Assembly: GCF_002778275.1 (NCBI RefSeq)
Contig: NZ_NESG01000003.1
Span: 310,001-374,000, forward strand
Source of the DNA: Limnohabitans sp. G3-2
GTDB taxonomy: Bacteria; Pseudomonadota; Gammaproteobacteria; Burkholderiales; Burkholderiaceae_C
Direction: 5' to 3'
DNA length: 64,000 nt
Part shown: piece after piece, positions 6,069 to 14,282 of the stretch
How the letters are laid out: every line of letters begins with the position of its first letter
Numbering within the stretch: position 1 is the stretch's first letter
Notes under the pieces: generated by a model
What the model saw: the letters and a program-made list of their open reading frames with translations, nothing else
The model's database searches: none
What the model was told of the DNA's origin: nothing
Program-made: the position numbers and the translations under genes

Positions 6069-8819
6069 TTACCAGACCTTAGGAATGCACTGGGTTCCCT
6101 GCTTGGCCTGTACCGCATGAACAAAGCCTCGCTCGCCGTTGTAACCCGTTTTGCCCACAGAGGTATTGGTCAAATACAACGGGTCATCAACCTGGTTAGG
6201 GCGGTCAGATGCGGTCGCGCCAGGGTAGGGTTGTTTGTTGGGGAAATCCCACCAAACTTCTCGCATCTCCATCAATTGACGGCCGTTCACATCACTCAAT
6301 TGAACGTAAACCTGACGGGACTGAACAAAGCCTTTATAAGCTGAGCAGAAGTTCAAATCGTTGTTTTTCTCACGGCTGATCAAGTCGCTGAATCGCAACA
6401 CTTGCGCTTTGTCACTGGTGGCAACCAAACGGCCACGGTCAGACACATACTGCTTGCGTGCGCGCTGATTGGAATAAACAATCCGCGCATTTGCATCTGA
6501 AGTTTGGGCCGTCACCAAGTCCGCATCTTTTGCCGAACATGTGGTTGACGTATATGTAAAGGTTGGACTGGTGCCTTTACGAATCAAGGGTATTGTCACC
6601 ACAGAACCTCCTCTGTATTTTTGTGCTGCAACCTTTCCGCAATTGCTAGCGGTATAAACATCTTCTTCCCTGTAGCTACCGTTAAGCCCTGTTGCTGTGC
6701 CACCATGGTTATAGAGCGTGAAATTCGCATAATTCTCACTTTGCGCCACAACACCATTGACTTCGTCATAGTTAAACAAGGGACTGGCCGTACTTTGATA
6801 AGTACCCCACTGGTCATAACTGCTCATATAACGACCTGCATAAAAGCTGCCAAATACAGCACCATCGGCCAGTGTGGATTTGTTGCGACTCCACGTCACA
6901 TCCAAATTCTGACCCACTTCCAGTTGCGCCAAGTTGGTTCTGGTGGCATCGGACACACCAGGAAAGCCAAAGGTGGCAGGGTTGAAGTTGCTGTTGGGCA
7001 GATCAAATGCATCAGCCGGTAAGGCATAACTGAATGTGTATGGCAAAACTGATTTGGTCACACCATCGCTGTTTTTCTTGCTGACAGCAGCCAATGCACC
7101 CGCTGGAGGTTGCACGCTGGTATTGGGTGCAAACTTAGCAGCATCCAGATACAGGGTCACCGAATACAAGTCACCCTTCTTCGGCAGCACATAAGCGTTA
7201 TCACGTTGCACGTCATATCGCAACAGATCGAATAATGGATTACATGTCGTTGAGTCAGGCCTCCAGCGGTGTCCTCCGTTGGCATCGGGCACGCCATTGG
7301 TGGGCCAGCGTGCCGTATTTCTTTCAACGTAAACAGAGGGGTCAATCGCATAGGCAGAGCAGCCGAATGAGCGGCGATCAAAGACCTCAACCCCAGCGGT
7401 CAAGCGGTTTCTGTTGACGTCGGTGCCACCAGTTAGGGCATTGACCACAACGCCATTGGCTTGACGCGAAGTGGGCAACCCAGGGCCTGTGATGTGCGCA
7501 CCAAAAATCACATCATTTTGAGCGCCGAACCAAGGCCTCAGCATCATGGAGACACCTTGTTCATATTTGGGGTAATAGGGATACGAACCACTGGCATCGG
7601 CTTTATGGTTAAAACGCATGGCCATGTAGAAAAAGAAATTTTTCTGGTTGCCATACGCTTTCACATTAGTCCCATCATCCATCACTAAAATTTGACGCAT
7701 CACGACGTCAGAATCTTTAGTGAATTTCAGCAATACGCGGTGTACTCGTTGACCATCGTCGGCAACAAATGACCCCAATGTTGTTGATACCACGGAAACA
7801 GCAACACCTGTAAGGTCAGTTGTTTCAAAAGCGTCCGAAAGCCAACCGCGAATCCATCGCCAAGAGCTCATGCCCTTGTCTTTGAAGTTGGCATGGAAAA
7901 TATTGCTGGACGGATTTGTCACGCCGTCACACAGGCCTATAGCGAGTGATGTTGGTTCAGAAGTCACATCGCAACCGTCAGCCAATTTGGTGGTAAATCT
8001 TTGCGCGAATGCGTTGGCTTTTTCGGACTCAATTGCAGGGACTTTGGCTGAAATAGCACCAGAAGGTGTTGCAACAGTGCGCGTGTTGGCCACAATTTCA
8101 ACTCGGGGTCCATTGGCGTAATTTGAATCATCTTGGTTGCGGTCAGCCAAAATGATCTTGCCGCTGGACACCGAAACAGACAATTGATCTAGCGTGGCGT
8201 CGTGTTTGCGCGCGTTGCCAGTCTTGGCCGCTCCGGGCGTAGCATCCAATGGGTCTGAAACAAAATTGGGGTTGGCGCTGAAATCAGCCACGCTGGACAA
8301 CGCGCCCACAAGCGTTGTGTTGGCTTGAGCCAGTCGTGTGCTTGTCACCGCCTGCATGGCTGAGGAGCTGCCATAAGCCAAGGAGGGTTGTGCACCCAAT
8401 GTCAAGGCGGCATGCGCTTCCGTCAAAGGCGTCACGTTAACCGTGGCTGCAGCACCTGAGGCGGGGCCGGCCGTGACTGCGTGAAAAACCGCTGGGCCCA
8501 TATCGCCCGATTCGGTCAACATCTGACCCACAACGCGCACCATGAACGGACCACTCAGGCCGCTCAACATGGTATTTGTCAATGCATATTGACCATTGGC
8601 ATCTGTAGTCACGAGAGCTATGCCTGCAGATTCATCCTGTCCTGTGGGAACCCTGCCGGCACTGTCAACGATATAAACCTTGGCATTTGCTATGGGCGCC
8701 CCAGTCGCGGCGGTCCCACTCAGCACTGTTGAGGCGGTATTCCCCCCCCCACCACCACAAGCCACCAAAACCGCTGCAGCTGCAGGCAGCAACATCAACC
8801 TCAACGTTTGCTTCAACAT
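6069..8819 (-). CDS. Large lipoprotein of unknown function with a Gly5 linker after the lipidated Cys
   Basis: I do not recognise a named family. The ATG at 8819 gives a clear lipoprotein signal, MLKQTLRLMLLPAAAAVLVAC, followed directly by five glycines. The frame stays open to 8927, but that extension hides the signal. Residues about 30-110 resemble a carboxypeptidase-regulatory/Ig-like beta-sandwich (GTAATGAPIANAKVYIVD, then TDANGQYAL). The remaining 800 residues are rich in Asn, Tyr, Ser and Thr with scattered Cys, typical of extracytoplasmic beta-rich proteins. Length is 916 residues. The DNA is visibly less GC-rich than its neighbours, suggesting a different history. It lies downstream of gspC on the same strand across a 116-base gap, so it could be a surface lipoprotein handled by the type II system; that is inference. 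Confidence 0.75.
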   Translation of the reverse strand: MLKQTLRLMLLPAAAAVLVACGGGGGNTASTVLSGTAATGAPIANAKVYIVDSAGRVPTGQDESAGIALVTTDANGQYALTNTMLSGLSGPFMVRVVGQMLTESGDMGPAVFHAVTAGPASGAAATVNVTPLTEAHAALTLGAQPSLAYGSSSAMQAVTSTRLAQANTTLVGALSSVADFSANPNFVSDPLDATPGAAKTGNARKHDATLDQLSVSVSSGKIILADRNQDDSNYANGPRVEIVANTRTVATPSGAISAKVPAIESEKANAFAQRFTTKLADGCDVTSEPTSLAIGLCDGVTNPSSNIFHANFKDKGMSSWRWIRGWLSDAFETTDLTGVAVSVVSTTLGSFVADDGQRVHRVLLKFTKDSDVVMRQILVMDDGTNVKAYGNQKNFFFYMAMRFNHKADASGSYPYYPKYEQGVSMMLRPWFGAQNDVIFGAHITGPGLPTSRQANGVVVNALTGGTDVNRNRLTAGVEVFDRRSFGCSAYAIDPSVYVERNTARWPTNGVPDANGGHRWRPDSTTCNPLFDLLRYDVQRDNAYVLPKKGDLYSVTLYLDAAKFAPNTSVQPPAGALAAVSKKNSDGVTKSVLPYTFSYALPADAFDLPNSNFNPATFGFPGVSDATRTNLAQLEVGQNLDVTWSRNKSTLADGAVFGSFYAGRYMSSYDQWGTYQSTASPLFNYDEVNGVVAQSENYANFTLYNHGGTATGLNGSYREEDVYTASNCGKVAAQKYRGGSVVTIPLIRKGTSPTFTYTSTTCSAKDADLVTAQTSDANARIVYSNQRARKQYVSDRGRLVATSDKAQVLRFSDLISREKNNDLNFCSAYKGFVQSRQVYVQLSDVNGRQLMEMREVWWDFPNKQPYPGATASDRPNQVDDPLYLTNTSVGKTGYNGERGFVHAVQAKQGTQCIPKVW

Positions 8820-8935
8820 AAATACCTTTCGGGTAAAGAAAATACTGTTCAGTTCATTATGGACAGTAAAAATATTTATTAGAAGAAATTTGTGATTGGT
8901 GTTTACCCTAACCACCAAAACCGTCAAAACCGAGA

Positions 8936-9391
8936 TCAGGGTTGGGTTGGGGCCGGCAGTTCAAGCAAAAGCTCGGCCGTGGGCGACTTCAGATGGGCCT
9001 GGCGGCCTGTCAAAGAGAAGAGGGTCCAGTCGTCCTGCACGGTTTGGCCCACCCGATAAGCTTTGGCAGGCTGGCCGTCTGCTGCAATCAAGGCGCTGCC
9101 TTGGCCGGAACCGCTGGCAATGACACCCATCAATTTGTAGGCTGTGCTGCTGGGCGCTGGCGTGCTGACCGCCGCGGTGGCGGCTTGGCCCAGCGCTTTG
9201 GCCATGAAGGCCCCCATGGGGTCATTGGGCTGCTGGGCTGTCACCAAGGGCGCGCCCACCGTCACGGCATCGGACTTGGGCATGTGCAACACCCAAAACA
9301 CGAAGCCCCCAGCGGCCAAGCTCCAGACGGCTGCTGTGGCGAGCGCCAAAACGGTCTTGGAGGAAGGGCGTGGCGGTGAACTTGGCAACAT
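8936..9391 (-). CDS. gspC: Short GspC-like type II secretion protein
   Basis: GspC links the inner-membrane platform of the type II secretion system to the GspD secretin. The frame from ATG 9391 encodes 151 residues. There is a short cytoplasmic tail, one membrane segment (LALATAAVWSLAAGGFVFWV, about residues 15-34), an Ala/Pro linker, and a homology region (YKLMGVIASGSGQGSALIA, then AYRVGQTVQDDWTLFSLTG). The PDZ or coiled-coil C-terminal domain of classical GspC (about 270-300 residues) is absent. It is transcribed away from gspG, with only 9 bases between the start codons. The much longer frame to 10285 is an artefact antisense to gspG and gspH. Confidence 0.82.
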   Translation of the reverse strand: MLPSSPPRPSSKTVLALATAAVWSLAAGGFVFWVLHMPKSDAVTVGAPLVTAQQPNDPMGAFMAKALGQAATAAVSTPAPSSTAYKLMGVIASGSGQGSALIAADGQPAKAYRVGQTVQDDWTLFSLTGRQAHLKSPTAELLLELPAPTQP

Positions 9392-9400
9392 GGGGCGATT

Positions 9401-9850
9401 ATGATGGACGGCATGCAAACACATTCGACCCACCCATTTCGCCGCCAAAAAGGTTTTACCTTGATCGAACTGATGGTGGTGCTGGCCATCATTGGCGTGT
9501 TGGCAGCGCTGATCGTGCCCAATGTGTTGGGCAGGGCAGACGATGCACGCATCACCGCTGCGCGCACCGATGTGGGCAACCTGATGCAGGCCCTCAAGCT
9601 CTACAAGCTGGACAACCAGCGCTTCCCAACGGGCGAGCAAGGGCTGAACGCCCTCACGCTCAAGCCCACCACAGAGCCCGTGCCAGGCAACTGGAAGCCT
9701 TACCTCGACAAACTGCCCAATGACCCTTGGGGCCGCCCCTACCAATACATGAACCCCGGCATCAAAGGCGAGGTGGATGTCTTGTCTTTCGGCGCCGACG
9801 GACAAGCCGGGGGTGAGGGCAACAATGCGGACGTTGGCAGCTGGCAGTAA
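9401..9850 (+). CDS. gspG: Type II secretion major pseudopilin GspG
   Basis: GspG is the main subunit of the T2SS pseudopilus. The prepilin motif KG|FTLIELMVVLAIIGVLAAL has the required Gly at -1 and Glu at +5. It is followed by the typical C-terminal fold with PNDPWGRPYQYMNPG and a final SFGADGQAGGEG calcium-loop region. Possible starts are ATG 9401, 9404 and 9413; the longest gives 149 residues and a leader of about 18. No strong Shine-Dalgarno is visible. It opens the rightward gsp operon and overlaps the start of gspH by 26 bases. Confidence 0.95.
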   Translation: MMDGMQTHSTHPFRRQKGFTLIELMVVLAIIGVLAALIVPNVLGRADDARITAARTDVGNLMQALKLYKLDNQRFPTGEQGLNALTLKPTTEPVPGNWKPYLDKLPNDPWGRPYQYMNPGIKGEVDVLSFGADGQAGGEGNNADVGSWQ

Positions 9851-10307
9851 ACGCCTGCTGAACCCAGCCTGCGGCTTCACGCTGCTGGAGTTGCTGGTGG
9901 TGGTGGCCTTGATCGCGGTGGCCACGGCGGGCGTGAGTTTGTCGCTGAGGGACAGCGCAGACAGCGCACTCGAACGCGATGCCGAACGCCTGGCGGCTTT
10001 GCTCGAAACCGGCCGAGCCCAAGCCCGCGCCAACGGTGCGCCCGTGGTGTGGCGGGTCATGCCCCAAGGGGCCGCTTCAGATTTTGTGTTCGAAGGTTTA
10101 CCGCCCCCAGGTTTGCCAAGGCAATGGCTGGCGGCCAGCACCCGCGCGGCTTCCGGTGCCAGCGTGACCTTGGGACCTGAGCCTTTGATCGAGCCCAGAG
10201 CCATTGCATTGTCCAGCGCGAACCGCCCCGAACGACAAGTCTGGGTGGTCACCGATGGCCTACGGCCTTTCAAGGTGCAAAACAACCCCGAGTTGGCACG
10301 CCCATGA
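9825..10307 (+). CDS. gspH: Type II secretion minor pseudopilin GspH
   Basis: This is a minor pseudopilin near the pseudopilus tip. The leader ends ACG|FTLLELLVVVALIAVATAG, with Glu at +5. From ATG 9825 the protein has 160 residues. The body matches GspH (LSLRDSADSALERDAERLAALLETGRAQAR, in short segments). The frame is open to 9777, but 9825 gives a leader of more normal length. The start lies inside the gspG coding end, and the stop overlaps gspI in an ATGA arrangement, so translational coupling is likely. Confidence 0.9.
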   Translation: MRTLAAGSKRLLNPACGFTLLELLVVVALIAVATAGVSLSLRDSADSALERDAERLAALLETGRAQARANGAPVVWRVMPQGAASDFVFEGLPPPGLPRQWLAASTRAASGASVTLGPEPLIEPRAIALSSANRPERQVWVVTDGLRPFKVQNNPELARP

Positions 10308-10657
10308 GGCAGAGCGGCTTCACCCTGATCGAGGTGTTGGTGGCGCTCAGCATCACGGCTGTGGCCTTGATGGCGGGCTTGAAGGCCACAGGCTCTCTCA
10401 GCCGCAATGCCGATCGGCAGACCTTGAGCCTACTGGGGCAAATTTGCGCGGACAACGAACTCATTGCGCTGCGTCTGCGCAGGCAATTGCCAGACACGGG
10501 CAACCGCAGCGTCGAGTGTCTGCAGGCTGGGCGTGCGCTGCTGGTTGAAGTGTCGGTGCGGCCCACGCCCAACCCCAACTTCAGGCGGGTCGATGCGCGG
10601 GTGCTGGACCAGGGCGAGTACGTGCTGCAGGTCTCTACCGTGATGGGGCGCAACTGA
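10304..10657 (+). CDS. gspI: Type II secretion minor pseudopilin GspI
   Basis: A short minor pseudopilin of 117 residues. The leader is only five residues (MRQSG|FTLIEVLVALSITAVALMA), with Gly -1 and Glu +5 intact. The body is normal for GspI and ends with YVLQVSTVMGRN. GspI with GspJ and GspK forms the tip complex of the pseudopilus. ATG overlaps the gspH stop, and its own TGA overlaps the first possible ATG of gspJ (TGATG). The next gene carries a REP pair immediately after this junction. Confidence 0.93.
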   Translation: MRQSGFTLIEVLVALSITAVALMAGLKATGSLSRNADRQTLSLLGQICADNELIALRLRRQLPDTGNRSVECLQAGRALLVEVSVRPTPNPNFRRVDARVLDQGEYVLQVSTVMGRN

Positions 10658-11493
10658 TGGTTGCCCACAAACCATGGTGTGTGGCATCGCGCAGCGGCAG
10701 GGTGAATGGCGCCCATGTGGGCGCGAGCCCTTGCGCGCGGATGGCCGTGGGCCACAAGCCTTCGCGAGCGGGGGCTCGCTCCCACAAAGTCAAAACAGGG
10801 GCAAGCCCACCCAGCGGTGGGTTCACACTGATTGAAGTGTTGGTGGCCATCAGCGTGATGGCTTTGATGGCCTTGATGGCTTGGCGCGGCTTAGACGGCA
10901 TGCTGCGCCAGCAAAGCAGCCTGCAAAAGCGCGCCGATGAGGTTCGGACCTTGCAAGCGGGCTTGGCCCAATGGCAAACCGACTTGGACCAAATGGCCGA
11001 ATTGCCCGGCACCCCCAGTTGGGATTGGGACGGCCAAGTGCTGCGCCTGACGCGCCGCACGGCACAAGAACCCCCTTCCTCCTTGGGGGCACCCGCCAGC
11101 GTGCGGGTGGTGGCGTGGACTTGGCGTCGGGATCCTGGCCGCCCGGGCGGCGGGGATTGGCAGCGTTGGCAATCGGACCCCTTGAACCAAAGGCCAGCAT
11201 GGCAAAACGCCTGGGTCTTGGCCCAGCAGTGGGGGCAGACGCCCAGCAATGCCACGCTGGGAGGGCAAGTGCAAATTCACCCCTTGGCGGGTTGGCAATT
11301 GTTCGTTCACAGGGGGGGCAGCTGGACCAACCCCTTGTCGAGCGATGCGGTGACGCCCGGCAACGCCCCCAGCGGTCGGGGCCTTCCCCCCGACGGCGTG
11401 CGCTTGGTGCTGACCTTGCCGCCCGGCCCTTCGGGTGCCGGGGTGCTCAGCATGGACTGGGTGCGCCCCACCTTGACGGGGGCAGCGCCATGA
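10657..11493 (+). CDS. gspJ: Type II secretion minor pseudopilin GspJ with REP-derived long leader
   Basis: The prepilin site GG|FTLIEVLVAISVMALMALMA (Glu +5 present) and the following GspJ body (WRGLDGMLRQQSSLQKRADEV, then DWVRP near the end) identify GspJ. With the ATG at 10657 that overlaps the gspI stop, the protein has 278 residues and a leader of about 55. Pseudopilin leaders usually have 5-20. The extra part (GASPCARMAVGHKPSRAGARS) is translated from an inverted pair of REP-like elements at 10716-10786, which stays in frame. An internal ATG at 10741 would still give a leader of 27. Whether the long form is made and cleaved is unknown. The stop overlaps gspK (ATGA). Confidence 0.87.
   Translation: MVAHKPWCVASRSGRVNGAHVGASPCARMAVGHKPSRAGARSHKVKTGASPPSGGFTLIEVLVAISVMALMALMAWRGLDGMLRQQSSLQKRADEVRTLQAGLAQWQTDLDQMAELPGTPSWDWDGQVLRLTRRTAQEPPSSLGAPASVRVVAWTWRRDPGRPGGGDWQRWQSDPLNQRPAWQNAWVLAQQWGQTPSNATLGGQVQIHPLAGWQLFVHRGGSWTNPLSSDAVTPGNAPSGRGLPPDGVRLVLTLPPGPSGAGVLSMDWVRPTLTGAAP
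10716..10786. repeat. Inverted pair of family-B REP-like elements inside the 5' end of gspJ
   Basis: One degenerate element spans about 10716-10743 (TGTGGGCGCGAGCC...GCGCGGATG). A good copy in the opposite orientation spans 10760-10786 (TTCGCGAGC...GCTCGCTCCCACA). Head-to-head pairs are typical of BIMEs. It has no stop codon in the gspJ frame. Confidence 0.8.
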
Positions 11494-12488
11494 CCACACG
11501 CTTGTACCGCTCTGCGTCTAGACAACAAGGCGGAGCCGCCTTGCTCTTGGCCATGCTGACCGTGGCCTTGGTGGCCACCCTGGCCAGCGCGGCCCTGTGG
11601 GAGCAGTGGCGGCAAGTCGAAATTGAAACCGCGCAGCGCGGGCGCAGCCAAACCGCCTGGATGATGACGGGTGCGCTGGATTGGGCCCGCCTGATCTTGC
11701 GTGAAGACGCCATGTCGGCCCAGGGCATGGGCGTAGACCACTTGGGGGAGCCGTGGGCTTTGCCTGTGCAAGAGTCCAAGTTGTCGACCTTTTTGTCGCA
11801 AGACCAGCAATGGCGCGAAGGCGATGCCGAAGTGTTTTTATCTGGCCAGATCACCGATGCGCAATCACGCATGAACGTGATGAACCTGATCGAGGACAAC
11901 AAGGTGTCGCCCAAAATGCTGGCGCGTTTTGCCGCCTTGTTTGAACGCCTGAACCTGCCCCTGGGTGAATTGCAGAGTTTGGCAACTCAGCTGCAGGCGG
12001 CCATGCAAGCCAAGGTGGAGAAAAGCACCCCACCCAATGCAGCACCGCCCAAGGCCTTCTTGGTGCCCCAGCAAACGGCACAACTGGCCTGGCTGGGGCT
12101 GAGCCCCAGCACCTTGGCCGCCTTGCAGCCGCACATCACCTTGCTGCCCGAGCCCACGCCTGTGAACCTGAACACCGCATCGGCGGAGGTGCTGTCGGCC
12201 AGTTTGCCCGGTTTGGACTTGGCCTCTGCCCGCCAAGCGGTGGAAAAGCGCCAGCGTGGGCATTGGGCCAGCCTGGACGCGGCCCGCGAAACATTGGGGG
12301 CACCGGGCCGCCAGTTGGACGACAAACAGCACAGCATCCAGAGCCGATTCTTCGAAATCAATGGGCGCATGCGCATCGACGACGTGGTGCAACAAGAACA
12401 AACGCTGGTGCGGCGCGATGGGAACCAGGTCAGCATGGTGTGGCGGCTCCAAAGCCCCCTGCAACGCTTGAACACCCCTCTACAATGA
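11490..12488 (+). CDS. gspK: Type II secretion minor pseudopilin GspK
   Basis: GspK caps the pseudopilus. The ATG at 11490 overlaps the gspJ stop. The protein has 332 residues, far larger than other pseudopilins, as expected. The N-terminal segment GGAALLLAMLTVALVATLAS lacks the Glu +5, also normal for GspK. The alpha-helical insert includes SGQITDAQSRMNVMNLI and a helix-hairpin-helix-like part (VNLNTASAEVLSASLPGL). A much longer overlapping frame from 10971 is not a sensible start. It is followed after 7 bases by gspL. Confidence 0.93.
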   Translation: MTTRLYRSASRQQGGAALLLAMLTVALVATLASAALWEQWRQVEIETAQRGRSQTAWMMTGALDWARLILREDAMSAQGMGVDHLGEPWALPVQESKLSTFLSQDQQWREGDAEVFLSGQITDAQSRMNVMNLIEDNKVSPKMLARFAALFERLNLPLGELQSLATQLQAAMQAKVEKSTPPNAAPPKAFLVPQQTAQLAWLGLSPSTLAALQPHITLLPEPTPVNLNTASAEVLSASLPGLDLASARQAVEKRQRGHWASLDAARETLGAPGRQLDDKQHSIQSRFFEINGRMRIDDVVQQEQTLVRRDGNQVSMVWRLQSPLQRLNTPLQ

Positions 12489-12495
12489 GCCGCTC

Positions 12496-13758
12496 ATGCG
12501 CACCCTGATCATTCAATTGCCGCTTGGCCTGCCCAGCCCCAGTCTGACGTACCCCCACATGGTCGTTGACGCGGAGCCCGGCACGCCGCACGGGTCCTTG
12601 CAATGGGCCACAGGCAGCCTGCTGCCCGCGGCCGACCGGCAAACCGAAGTGGTCGCTTTGCTGCCTGCCGCCATGCTCTCATGGCACGCCGTGGCCTTGC
12701 CGCCCGGTCTGCACAAACAAGCCGCGCGCCTGCAGTCGGCCTTGCATGGGCTGCTGGAAGACCGTCTGCTGGACGATCCGGCGCAGCTGCACATGGCCTT
12801 GCAGCCCGACTGGCGCAACGCGCCTCGCCCCTGGGTGTGCGTGTGCGATCGCCACTGGCTCAGCGCCCATTTGCAGGCGCTGGAGCAAGCGGGCCTGACC
12901 GTGCACCGCATCGTGCCCGAGTTCCATCCCGCCTCTGCCGAGTCGTCAGGGGCGCCACTGCAACTGACCGCCTTGGGCGATACCGAGACAGGTTGGCTGT
13001 GGATGACCCACCCCGAGCGTGGCGTTTGGGGGCAAGCCCTGCAAAGCCTGGCGGGAAAGGGCATGGGCCTTGGACTTTCTGAACAAGACAAACAAAACAT
13101 CGACATCCAAGCCGAACCCGGTGTGGTGGCTTGGGCCAGCGAGTGGGTGGGCCGCCCTGCGCGGCTGATGCCGCCGGGCCATCACTGGCGTGCAGCGGTG
13201 GCGGCCGACTGGGACTTGGCGCAATTTGAGTTCAAGGCCAACACGCGTTCACGCCAAATCAAAATCTGGCAAAAAGCCGCCAGCACGTTTTGGCACAGCG
13301 CCGCTTGGCGCCCTGTGCGTTGGGGGGTGTGGGCTGTGTTGGCAAGTCAGCTGATCGGGCTCAATGCTTGGGCCTGGAAAACACGCGCCGACTGGCAAGC
13401 ACAGCAGCAAAGCTGGGCGCAAATTTTGCGCGAGACCTTTCCCAAAACCCAGGTCGTGGTGGACGCGCCCTTGCAAATGGCCAAAGAGGTCGAGCGGCTG
13501 CTTCAGTCTTCGGGCCAGCTCAGCCCGAGCGACCTGGAATCCATGTTGGGCCAACTGGGGCAAGCCATGCCTTCGGGCCTGACGCCTGCGGGTCCCTGGG
13601 TTTACCAGCCAGGTCAGTTGCGTCTGAAGAACTTCAAAATGGGCAACGCCGAACAACAAGCGCTGCAACAGTCCCTGCAAACGCGCGGCTACCGATGGCA
13701 AGCCGAAGGCGATGCCTGGGTGATGACCGTGGTCCCAACTGCCCCGGCCAAGCCATGA
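12496..13758 (+). CDS. gspL: Type II secretion inner-membrane protein GspL
   Basis: GspL recruits the ATPase GspE to the inner membrane and partners GspM and GspC. It is 420 residues long. The N-terminal cytoplasmic actin-like domain has short motifs such as LLPAAMLSWHAVALPPG and HAQLH-like AQLHMALQP. It is followed by one membrane segment (about residues 274-296, RWGVWAVLASQLIGLNAWAW) and a periplasmic ferredoxin-like domain ending WVMTVVPTAPAKP. The gene overlaps gspM by four bases (ATGA). GspL proteins diverge greatly, so identity rests on topology, length and position. Confidence 0.88.
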   Translation: MRTLIIQLPLGLPSPSLTYPHMVVDAEPGTPHGSLQWATGSLLPAADRQTEVVALLPAAMLSWHAVALPPGLHKQAARLQSALHGLLEDRLLDDPAQLHMALQPDWRNAPRPWVCVCDRHWLSAHLQALEQAGLTVHRIVPEFHPASAESSGAPLQLTALGDTETGWLWMTHPERGVWGQALQSLAGKGMGLGLSEQDKQNIDIQAEPGVVAWASEWVGRPARLMPPGHHWRAAVAADWDLAQFEFKANTRSRQIKIWQKAASTFWHSAAWRPVRWGVWAVLASQLIGLNAWAWKTRADWQAQQQSWAQILRETFPKTQVVVDAPLQMAKEVERLLQSSGQLSPSDLESMLGQLGQAMPSGLTPAGPWVYQPGQLRLKNFKMGNAEQQALQQSLQTRGYRWQAEGDAWVMTVVPTAPAKP

Positions 13759-14282
13759 ACGCCCGTGTGTTCCTCCAACCGTTCAGGGCTGCTTTGCAGC
13801 AGGCTTGGGCACAACGCCCACCGCGCGAGCAGCAACTTCTGCGCTGGGGTGGGGGCTTCTTGGTCTTGCTGGCCTTGTGGAGCTTGGCCATTGAACCGGC
13901 TTGGCGCACCTGGCAATCCGCCCCTGCGCAGCAAGCGCTGCTGGACGCCCAAACCCAAACCATGCGCCAGTTGCAAGCACAAGCCCAAAGACTGCAAAAG
14001 CCCAACCCCATCAGCCGCAGCGAATCGGTGCAATGGCTGCAAAACAACCTCGCCAATTTGGGGCCCGATGCGCAAGTGAGTTTTCAAGGCGAAAGTGCCA
14101 CCTTGAACTTGAACGCGGCGCCGCCTGAGGCCTTGGCACGTTGGATGACCCAGGCGCGCGAGCGCGCGCTGGCCATGCCGCTGCAGGCCCAACTTCAGCC
14201 CGCACCGGCAGCGGGCCCTGACAACAACGCCGCCCCAAAAACGCCCTTGTTGCGCGGCACGATGGTGTTGCGACTGCCATGA
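13755..14282 (+). CDS. gspM: Type II secretion inner-membrane protein GspM
   Basis: A 175-residue bitopic protein. It has a cytoplasmic start (WAQRPPREQQLLRWGG, the usual GspM pattern before the membrane), one membrane helix (FLVLLALWSLAIEP), a Gln-rich coiled-coil stretch (QTQTMRQLQAQAQRLQ) and a small periplasmic domain. It stabilises GspL in the assembly platform. ATG 13755 overlaps the gspL stop and the gene stop overlaps gspN, both ATGA. The longer frame from 13290 would duplicate gspL sequence and is rejected. Confidence 0.9.
   Translation: MNARVFLQPFRAALQQAWAQRPPREQQLLRWGGGFLVLLALWSLAIEPAWRTWQSAPAQQALLDAQTQTMRQLQAQAQRLQKPNPISRSESVQWLQNNLANLGPDAQVSFQGESATLNLNAAPPEALARWMTQARERALAMPLQAQLQPAPAAGPDNNAAPKTPLLRGTMVLRLP

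Noticed and set aside
9392..10285. N-terminal extension of gspC to 10285 on the minus strand
   Set aside because: It lies antisense to gspG and gspH. The GspC membrane anchor begins right after ATG 9391.
13290..13754. Longer GspM start at 13290
   Set aside because: It overlaps gspL almost entirely; ATG 13755 shows the ATGA overlap used throughout the operon and gives the normal GspM topology.
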